Assembly: GCA_900541495.1 (NCBI GenBank)
Contig: UQKC01000067.1
Coordinates: 1-11,554, forward strand
Length of the DNA stretch: 11,554 bases
Direction: 5' to 3'
Origin: an uncultured Ruminococcus sp.
GTDB lineage: Bacteria > Bacillota > Clostridia > Oscillospirales > Ruminococcaceae
Positions 7,207 to 11,554 of the stretch are shown here, piece after piece. Position 1 is the first letter of the stretch. The number at the start of each line of letters is the position of its first letter. The notes beneath the pieces were generated by a model. The model saw only the letters and a list, made by a program, of their open reading frames with translations. It was not told where the DNA came from and did no database searches. A program made the position numbers and the translations under genes.

Positions 7207-7421
7207 CAAGCTTTTAATGTATCTGCATAAAAAATATGGTTAAATAATCTCGCAGATTGTAGTGCAAAATGCAACAAAATGGTTTATTCCTCAATTTTAT
7301 TTCAACAAAAAGAGTTAAAAAAATTATACAACTGTCCGGATCTGTACTTATTTTGCCCGATTTGTGCCAAAATAGACAAAACGGCGCTGAATATTCTCGC
7401 TGATTTGTTTAAAATTCAATA
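7207..7421. other. AT-rich divergent intergenic region
   Basis: Together with the promoters at each edge this is a 320-base stretch without a gene, between the ATP synthase operon (minus) and the tRNA cluster (plus). It is strongly AT-rich. A 7-bp inverted repeat TATTTTG/CAAAATA (7349-7355 and 7368-7374) is visible, but with no known operator match. A TATAAT at 7323-7328 (minus) lacks a -35 partner. I see no open frame or RNA gene in it. Confidence 0.5.
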
Positions 7422-7451
7422 TTGACAAACAGTATCAAAATGCGGTATAAT
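7422..7451 (+). promoter_or_regulatory. Promoter of tRNA-Pro
   Basis: Consensus TTGACA (7422-7427) and consensus TATAAT (7446-7451) are separated by 18 bases. Transcription would start near 7458, about 8 bases before the mature tRNA. Confidence 0.9.
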
Positions 7452-7465
7452 GATTAAGCTGAATT

Positions 7466-7542
7466 CGGGGCGTAACTCAGTTTGGTAGAGTGCTTGGTTT
7501 GGGACCAAGATGCCGCAGGTTCGAGTCCTGTCGCCCCGACCA
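7466..7542 (+). tRNA. tRNA-Pro (anticodon TGG)
   Basis: A 77-base tRNA with encoded CCA. The acceptor arms CGGGGCG (7466-7472) and CGCCCCG (7532-7538) pair fully, with the C1-G72 pair typical of bacterial tRNA-Pro. The anticodon stem CTTGG/CCAAG encloses the loop TTTGGGA, with the anticodon TGG at 7500-7502, which reads CCA. The T-loop is TTCGAGT. It has its own promoter. No terminator is visible before the next promoter. Confidence 0.97.
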
Positions 7543-7611
7543 TTCATTTTTAGCAAAATTTCGACAGAAAAACAGAGAATGTGAACAATTTGTAAATAAT
7601 AAAAAATCCTG

Positions 7612-7640
7612 TTGACAAATTGAACTTCTTGTGTTAGAAT
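7612..7640 (+). promoter_or_regulatory. Promoter of tRNA-Thr
   Basis: Consensus TTGACA (7612-7617) and TAGAAT (7635-7640) are separated by 17 bases. The start would be near 7647, leaving a leader of about 34 bases before the tRNA. Confidence 0.88.
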
Positions 7641-7680
7641 GTAATAGTCGCTTGAAACGATAACAAAAAATCAGATTCAA

Positions 7681-7756
7681 GCTGGTGTAGCTCAGTTGGT
7701 AGAGCAGCTGATTTGTAATCAGCAGGTCGGGGGTTCGAGTCCGTCCACCAGCTCCA
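7681..7756 (+). tRNA. tRNA-Thr (anticodon TGT)
   Basis: A 76-base tRNA with encoded CCA. The acceptor arms GCTGGTG (7681-7687) and CACCAGC (7746-7752) pair fully. The anticodon stem GCTGA/TCAGC holds the loop TTTGTAA, anticodon TGT, which reads ACA. The T-stem GGGGG/CCGTC contains a G-U pair and one G-G mismatch at positions 51-63, but the rest of the fold is sound. Confidence 0.97.
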
Positions 7757-7757
7757 T

Positions 7758-7794
7758 TTTCTAAACAGCTTCAAAACTGTTTAGAAATTTTTTT
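7758..7794 (+). terminator. Terminator-like hairpin between tRNA-Thr and tRNA-Tyr
   Basis: TTTCTAAACAG (7758-7768) and CTGTTTAGAAA (7777-7787) form a perfect 11-bp stem with an 8-base loop, followed by seven T residues (7788-7794). The stem starts one base after the CCA of tRNA-Thr and the T-run ends exactly where tRNA-Tyr begins. It has the full form of an intrinsic terminator, though it is AT-rich. Confidence 0.8.
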
Positions 7795-7878
7795 GGAGGA
7801 GTTCCCGAGTGGCCAAAGGGGGCAGACTGTAAATCTGTTGCTTCGGCTTCGGTGGTTCGAATCCACCCTCCTCCACCA
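7795..7878 (+). tRNA. tRNA-Tyr (anticodon GTA)
   Basis: An 84-base class II tRNA with encoded CCA. The acceptor arms GGAGGAG (7795-7801) and CTCCTCC (7868-7874) pair fully. The anticodon loop CTGTAAA holds GTA, which reads TAC and TAT. The long variable arm contains a TTCGG turn, as expected for bacterial tRNA-Tyr. No promoter fits between it and the terminator-like hairpin upstream. Confidence 0.97.
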
Positions 7879-7882
7879 CGTT

Positions 7883-7914
7883 AAACCTTGCAGATAAGTC
7901 TGCAAGGTTTTTTT
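7883..7914 (+). terminator. Rho-independent terminator after the tRNA cluster
   Basis: AAACCTTGCAGA (7883-7894) and TCTGCAAGGTTT (7899-7910) form a perfect 12-bp stem with the four-base loop TAAG. Seven T residues in all (7908-7914) end the element. It begins four bases after tRNA-Tyr. Confidence 0.95.
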
Positions 7915-7928
7915 ATGCTATAGTATAT

Positions 7929-7957
7929 TTGTGGATAATAAATATATTATATATAGT
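7929..7957 (+). promoter_or_regulatory. Possible promoter of typA
   Basis: TTGTGG (7929-7934) and TATAGT (7952-7957) are 17 bases apart, in a very AT-rich stretch after the tRNA terminator. The match is moderate and several other AT-rich -10 hexamers overlap, so the exact start is uncertain. If used, the typA leader would be nearly 90 bases long. Confidence 0.4.
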
Positions 7958-8011
7958 AGTGTTGAAAATATATAGGCAATAACAACTTTTTTAGGACAAA
8001 GGAAGTAATTC

Positions 8012-8032
8012 TGTCGGAGTGAATGACCGACA
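8012..8032 (+). other. Hairpin in the typA leader
   Basis: TGTCGG (8012-8017) and CCGACA (8027-8032) form a 6-bp GC-containing stem with a 9-base loop. It ends four bases before the typA ribosome binding site. No T-run follows. Any regulatory role is inference. Confidence 0.4.
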
Positions 8033-8036
8033 TAAC

Positions 8037-8045
8037 AAGGAAGGA
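8037..8045 (+). promoter_or_regulatory. Ribosome binding site that fixes the typA start
   Basis: AAGGAAGGA ends 6 bases ahead of the ATG at 8052. An in-frame GTG at 8019 would add 11 residues that are not part of the family and would lie in the leader hairpin, so it is not used. Confidence 0.85.
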
Positions 8046-8051
8046 ATTTTT

Positions 8052-9875
8052 ATGGTAAGAGAAGATTTAAGAAACGTTGCTATCATTGCTCACGTTGACC
8101 ACGGCAAAACTACCCTCGTTGACGAAATGCTCAAGCAGGGCGGCGCTTTCCGTGAAAATCAGGAAGTCGCTGACCGTGTAATGGACTCCAACGATATCGA
8201 GCGTGAGCGCGGAATCACTATCCTTGCAAAAAACACAGCAGTAAACTATAACGGCATCAAGATCAACATTATCGACACACCGGGCCATGCCGACTTCGGC
8301 GGCGAAGTTGAGCGTGTTCTTAAAATGGTTGACGGCGTTGTCCTCCTCGTTGACGCAGCAGAGGGCTGTATGCCTCAGACTCGTTTCGTTCTCCAGAAAG
8401 CTCTTGAAATGGGCCATAAGATCATCGTTGTCGTTAACAAGATCGACCGCCCCGATGCCCGTCTTGATGAGATCGGCGACGAGATACTCGAGCTTCTCCT
8501 TGACCTTGACGCAAGTGAAGAACAGCTCGAAAGCCCTGTACTCTTCTGCTCGGGCCGTGCAGGCACAGCTTCGCTCAGCCAGTATGAAGCAGGCACAGAC
8601 CTCGTTCCGCTCTTTGAAACTATCGTAAATTACATTCCTGCTCCCGAAGGCGACCCCGACGGTCCGATGCAGATGCTCATTTCCTCTATCGACTACAACG
8701 ATTATGTCGGCAGAACGGGCATCGGCAGAATCGAAAGAGGTACTATCCGCGTAAACGAGACCGTTACAGTCGGTGACTACCACGAAAACCGCAAGCCTTA
8801 CAACAGCAAGATCGTTACTATATATCAGATACAGGGACTTAACCGTGTTCCCGTTCAGGAAGCTACAGTCGGCGATATCGTTTGGATATCGGGTATCGAA
8901 GATATCACTATCGGTGATACTCTCTGCGACAGCTCCAAGTTTGAACCGCTTCCTTTCGTAAAAATTTCCGAACCTACCGTTGAAATGACATTCTCCGTAA
9001 ACGACAGCCCGTTCGCAGGCCGTGAGGGCAAGTTCGTTACTTCAAGACAGCTCCGTGAGCGCCTTTTCAAGGAAACTCTCCGTGATGTTTCCCTCCGCGT
9101 TACCGAAACCGAGAACACAGACTCGTTCCGTGTTGCAGGCCGTGGTGAAATGCATCTTTCTATCCTTATCGAAAATATGCGCCGTGAGGGTTACGAGCTT
9201 TCCGTTTCCACACCTAAGGTTCTTATGAAAGAGATCGACGGCGTTATGTGCGAACCTATCGAGCGCCTTGTTATCGACGTTCCCGAGGACGGCGTAGGCG
9301 CAGTTATGGAAAAGCTCGGCAGCAGAAAGGCAGAGCTCCAGACAATGCACCCATCGGGCAGCAGAATGAGAATTGAGTTCCTTATCCCTGCAAGAGGACT
9401 TTTCGGCTACAAGTCCGAGTTCCTCACCGATACAAAGGGCGAGGGCGTTATGAACAGCGTTTTCGACAGCTATCAGCCATATAAGGGCGATATCCCGAGA
9501 AGAAACACAGGCTCGCTCGTTTGCTTTGAAACAGGCGAATCTATCACTTACGGTCTTTACAATGCTCAGGAAAGAGGAACACTCTTCATCGGTGCAGGCG
9601 TTCCCGTTTACGAGGGTATGATCGTCGGTCAGTCGCCAAAGGCAGAAGACCTCGTTATCAATGTCTGCAAGAAGAAGCACCTCACCAACACCCGTGCGAG
9701 CGGTTCGGACGATGCGCTCCGTCTTATCCCGCCGAAGATACTCTCCCTCGAAGACAGCCTTGAATTCATTGCTGATGACGAACTTCTCGAGGTAACACCT
9801 AAGAATATTCGTATCAGAAAGAGAATCCTCGACAACTCTCTCCGTGCAAAGACCAGAGCAAAGCTCGGACAATAA
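8052..9875 (+). CDS. typA: Ribosome-associated translational GTPase TypA/BipA
   Basis: TypA (BipA), 607 residues from the chosen ATG, is an EF-G-like GTPase that binds the 70S ribosome and aids 50S assembly and growth under stress such as cold. The GTPase motifs are intact: AHVDHGKT at 13-20, RGITILA at 53-59, DTPGH at 75-79 and NKID at 129-132. Beyond the G domain come the beta-barrel domain II (about 200-300), EF-G III-like and V-like domains, and the TypA-specific C-terminal domain ending SLRAKTRAKLG. Length is normal for the family. The codon choice looks like that of a highly expressed gene. It stands alone on the plus strand, with no terminator for at least 75 bases downstream. Confidence 0.97.
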   Translation: MVREDLRNVAIIAHVDHGKTTLVDEMLKQGGAFRENQEVADRVMDSNDIERERGITILAKNTAVNYNGIKINIIDTPGHADFGGEVERVLKMVDGVVLLVDAAEGCMPQTRFVLQKALEMGHKIIVVVNKIDRPDARLDEIGDEILELLLDLDASEEQLESPVLFCSGRAGTASLSQYEAGTDLVPLFETIVNYIPAPEGDPDGPMQMLISSIDYNDYVGRTGIGRIERGTIRVNETVTVGDYHENRKPYNSKIVTIYQIQGLNRVPVQEATVGDIVWISGIEDITIGDTLCDSSKFEPLPFVKISEPTVEMTFSVNDSPFAGREGKFVTSRQLRERLFKETLRDVSLRVTETENTDSFRVAGRGEMHLSILIENMRREGYELSVSTPKVLMKEIDGVMCEPIERLVIDVPEDGVGAVMEKLGSRKAELQTMHPSGSRMRIEFLIPARGLFGYKSEFLTDTKGEGVMNSVFDSYQPYKGDIPRRNTGSLVCFETGESITYGLYNAQERGTLFIGAGVPVYEGMIVGQSPKAEDLVINVCKKKHLTNTRASGSDDALRLIPPKILSLEDSLEFIADDELLEVTPKNIRIRKRILDNSLRAKTRAKLGQ

Positions 9876-9893
9876 TTTAATTCGGAATTATTC

Positions 9894-9916
9894 TAATGCG
9901 TAATTCGTAATGCGTA
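9894..9916 (+). repeat. Short direct repeat downstream of typA
   Basis: TAATGCGTA occurs at 9894-9902 and again at 9908-9916, separated by ATTCG. It lies in the 210-base spacer between typA and the Nudix gene. The nature of the repeat is unknown. Confidence 0.4.
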
Positions 9917-9948
9917 TTGTTTTTGTTTCGCGAATTTGTTAAAAAAAC

Positions 9949-9972
9949 GTAGGGGACGGGTTTCCCGTCCCG
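9949..9972. repeat. GC-rich palindromic element in the typA-Nudix spacer
   Basis: GGGACGGG (9953-9960) and CCCGTCCC (9964-9971) form a perfect 8-bp stem with loop TTT. It is preceded by an A-run (9941-9947) and not followed by a T-run, so it is not a good terminator for the plus strand. The core TTTCCCGTCCC recurs at 11485-11495. This suggests a dispersed intergenic repeat. Confidence 0.5.
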
Positions 9973-10038
9973 TTAATCAAAAAATCTTTTGGCGTGTTTT
10001 GGGCACGAATAAATTTGCGCAAATGTAACAAAATATTG

Positions 10039-10067
10039 AAAAGGCGGATAGTTTGTCCGCCTTTTTT
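10039..10067 (+). terminator. Rho-independent terminator or attenuator just ahead of the Nudix gene
   Basis: AAAAGGCGGA (10039-10048) and TCCGCCTTTT (10056-10065) form a perfect 10-bp stem with a 7-base loop, ending in a run of six T residues (10062-10067). It can end typA transcription. It stops five bases before the ribosome site of the next gene, so it could also act on that gene's transcript. Confidence 0.88.
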
Positions 10068-10085
10068 CGGTTGGAGGGATAGGAT

Positions 10086-10580
10086 ATGACGTTTGAATAC
10101 TGCCCGCTGTGCGGAAAAAAGCTTGGTGCAAAGGTTTGCGGTGACGAGGGCAAAGTGCCGTTCTGCAAAAGCTGCAACCGTCCGTTTTTTCCGTTTTCCT
10201 TTCCGTGCGTTATATGCTTATGCCTTTCCGAAAACGGCTCGGAGATAGCTCTTATACGCCAAAGCTACGGCTCGCATAACTTCGTCAATGTTGCAGGCTA
10301 TATCAAGCACGGTGAATCCGCCGAGGACGCTGCAAAAAGGGAGATCAAAGAGGAGATCGGGTTGGAAGTCTCGTCCGTGCGCTTCATCAGGACTTTTCCT
10401 TATCCGCAGAAAGACAACCTTATGCTCGGCTTTGCCTGCAAGGTGAAAAAAGCCGATTTAACGCTCTCGGACGAAGTTGAAACAGCCGAGTGGTTTCCGC
10501 TTCATATCGCCGTGAACAAGCTTCGCGACGGCAGTATTGCGCAGCTTCTTCTCAAAGAATACATCAACGAAAGGGAGTGA
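10086..10580 (+). CDS. Zinc-ribbon Nudix hydrolase, NudC-like
   Basis: A 164-residue Nudix hydrolase, expected to split a nucleoside diphosphate linked to another group. A zinc ribbon opens the protein (C6, C9, C27, C30). The Nudix box GX5EX7REUXEEXGU is perfect at 71-93, with the metal-binding REIKEE at 85-90. After it, FPYP (104-107) and NLMLGF (111-116) resemble the NudC signature SQPWPFP followed by LMLGF, which points to NAD(H) or NAD-capped RNA. However, the Ser-Gln and Trp are not kept and the spacing is longer, so the substrate is open. The start follows GGAGGG by 7 bases. The next gene begins six bases after its stop codon. Confidence 0.88.
   Translation: MTFEYCPLCGKKLGAKVCGDEGKVPFCKSCNRPFFPFSFPCVICLCLSENGSEIALIRQSYGSHNFVNVAGYIKHGESAEDAAKREIKEEIGLEVSSVRFIRTFPYPQKDNLMLGFACKVKKADLTLSDEVETAEWFPLHIAVNKLRDGSIAQLLLKEYINERE
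10572..10577 (+). promoter_or_regulatory. Ribosome binding site inside the end of the Nudix gene
   Basis: AGGGAG overlaps the last codons before the Nudix stop and lies 9 bases ahead of a TTG at 10587. It supports the TTG as the start of the next gene and suggests translational coupling of the pair. Confidence 0.65.
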
Positions 10581-10586
10581 CCGACC

Positions 10587-11345
10587 TTGTACCGCAGCGA
10601 GTTCACAGACGCAGCGGCAGAGCAGCTTGCCGCCGATTACGGCTGTTATAAGCAGGATTTTTTTGCCGAAGAAAATATCGTTGTCCCGAACAAGTCAAAA
10701 TCGGGCAGCAGGACTATATTTGACGAAACGCCGTTTTTCCGTATGGCTACAATGGGCAGGAACGCGGTCATCTCCGCAGATGAGCGGCTTATACCGTTCT
10801 TTGAGCAGCTATGCGAAAAGTATTCGGGTGCGGAAATGTTCAGCGGAAAAGTTCAGTACCTTGTGAACTGCAAGCTTGCCGAGTACAACAAGTCGATCGG
10901 CGACACGAACATCTATTATCTGCCCGATATACCATATAAATATCACCGAAAAAGCGGCGTGAACCTCAAAGTTTTCGAGGAAAACGAGATAAAATCGCAG
11001 CTATATCCGCACAAAGATTTCACCAATGCGCTTTTATATAAAAATCAGGGCAAAAGGACCGACAAAGTCGCCGTCTGCGCGCTGAACGGGAACGATATAA
11101 TCGCAATGGCAGGCGCAAGCAGCGACAGCGAACGCTTCTGGCAGATAGGCGTTGACGTAAAGAAAGAGTTCCGCGGGCTTGGCATCGGTTCTGAGTGCGT
11201 AAAGGCGCTTACATATGAAATAATGGCACACGGTGCTATCCCCTACTACGGAACTTGGAGCGGCAACATCGCTTCGCAGAATGTAGCGCGCACGACCGCC
11301 TATCGTCCTGCGTGGACGGAGATGTTTGCGCAAAATATTGATTAA
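10587..11345 (+). CDS. GNAT-family N-acetyltransferase, function unknown
   Basis: A 252-residue protein whose second half (about 125-245) is a GNAT fold. The acetyl-CoA loop lies in motif A, VDVKKEFRGLGIGSECVKAL (189-208), with RGLGIG fitting R/QxxGxG/A. A later segment WSGNIASQNVART (224-236) is typical of motif B. The first 125 residues form a separate region without a motif I know. The acceptor cannot be inferred; related single-domain enzymes act on proteins, amines or antibiotics. The start is TTG, chosen because it follows a ribosome site at 10572-10577 and the frame has no better start nearby. It probably forms an operon with the Nudix gene. Confidence 0.82.
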   Translation: MYRSEFTDAAAEQLAADYGCYKQDFFAEENIVVPNKSKSGSRTIFDETPFFRMATMGRNAVISADERLIPFFEQLCEKYSGAEMFSGKVQYLVNCKLAEYNKSIGDTNIYYLPDIPYKYHRKSGVNLKVFEENEIKSQLYPHKDFTNALLYKNQGKRTDKVAVCALNGNDIIAMAGASSDSERFWQIGVDVKKEFRGLGIGSECVKALTYEIMAHGAIPYYGTWSGNIASQNVARTTAYRPAWTEMFAQNID

Positions 11346-11376
11346 TACGAGATAGATCGGGATATTTTATGCGGCA

Positions 11377-11406
11377 AAAAGGCGCATTGCAATTTCTGCG
11401 GCTTTT
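11377..11406 (+). terminator. Probable terminator after the Nudix-GNAT pair
   Basis: AAAAGGCGCA (11377-11386) and TGCGGCTTTT (11397-11406) pair over 10 bp with a single G-G mismatch around a 10-base loop. The T-run is only four bases and is part of the stem. It lies 32 bases after the GNAT stop. A weak but correctly placed terminator. Confidence 0.55.
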
Positions 11407-11484
11407 CATATCACAATTATCTTCACGTTATTTCAACGGGTAAATAGTGAACTTTTGATGCGAGTGCATTTCAAACCATCTCAT

Positions 11485-11500
11485 TTTCCCGTCCCTACAA
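11485..11500. repeat. Partial copy of the TTTCCCGTCCC element
   Basis: TTTCCCGTCCC here matches 9961-9971 exactly. Read on the minus strand it gives GTAGGGACGGG, against GTAGGGGACGGG at 9949-9960 with one G fewer. The other arm of the palindrome is absent. The surrounding 11407-11554 holds no gene I can support. Confidence 0.4.
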
Positions 11501-11554
11501 TAAGAACCTGTCTTCATAAGCATATGCGCACGTCTTTTCGGCAAATTTTGCTGC

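Noticed and set aside
7323..7328. TATAAT on the minus strand in the divergent region as an additional atp promoter
   Set aside because: No -35 hexamer is present at 15-19 bases, and AT-rich DNA gives such hexamers by chance.
7477..7680. A 67-codon minus-strand open frame covering tRNA-Pro
   Set aside because: Its C-terminal end is the antisense of the tRNA-Pro gene, a well-known source of false protein calls.
8019..8051. Upstream GTG start for typA
   Set aside because: It would add 11 residues outside the family, lies in a hairpin, and the ATG at 8052 has an ideal ribosome site.
8067..9872. Two long minus-strand open frames (238 and 276 codons) opposite typA
   Set aside because: Both are antisense to an intact typA and resemble no protein family. 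Codon bias of the sense gene explains them.
11034..11333. A 99-codon minus-strand open frame opposite the GNAT gene
   Set aside because: It is antisense to the GNAT domain with a convincing acetyl-CoA motif, and has no start signal.

Overview
The window reads as chromosomal DNA of a low- to mid-G+C Gram-positive anaerobe. A member of the Clostridia, possibly Ruminococcus-like, is my best guess. This rests on gene content, strong GGAGG-type ribosome sites, tRNA genes with encoded CCA, and the protein flavour. It is an inference, not a database match.

Left two thirds (about 92-7206, minus strand): one complete F1Fo ATP synthase operon in the order atpI-like, atpB (a), atpE (c), atpF (b), atpH (delta), atpA (alpha), atpG (gamma), atpD (beta), atpC (epsilon). 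An extended -10 promoter lies 26-61 bases ahead of the first gene, and a strong hairpin terminator follows atpC within a few bases. All eight structural subunits are present and intact. The rotor subunit c carries a glutamate pair plus Thr and Tyr, in the places expected for the two-carboxylate Na+-binding type of c-ring. The enzyme is therefore probably coupled to sodium rather than, or as well as, protons. Hairpins of 8 bp lie in the gaps just ahead of atpA and atpD.

Middle (7207-7914): a divergent AT-rich control region, then three plus-strand tRNA genes: Pro(TGG), Thr(TGT) and Tyr(GTA). Pro and Thr each have their own near-consensus promoter. A terminator-like hairpin fills the gap between Thr and Tyr, and its T-run touches the first base of tRNA-Tyr. 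A second terminator follows tRNA-Tyr.

Right third (7915-11554, plus strand): typA (bipA), a ribosome-associated GTPase. After a 210-base spacer with short repeats and two hairpins comes a tightly packed pair: a zinc-ribbon Nudix hydrolase resembling NudC, and a GNAT-fold acetyltransferase that starts with TTG. A weak terminator follows the pair, and the last 150 bases hold no gene I can support.

The window is mostly housekeeping. I see no mobile element, CRISPR array, defence system or clearly novel system. The points most worth a second look are the predicted Na+ specificity of the ATP synthase, the intercistronic hairpins, and the terminators set directly against tRNA-Tyr and the Nudix gene.
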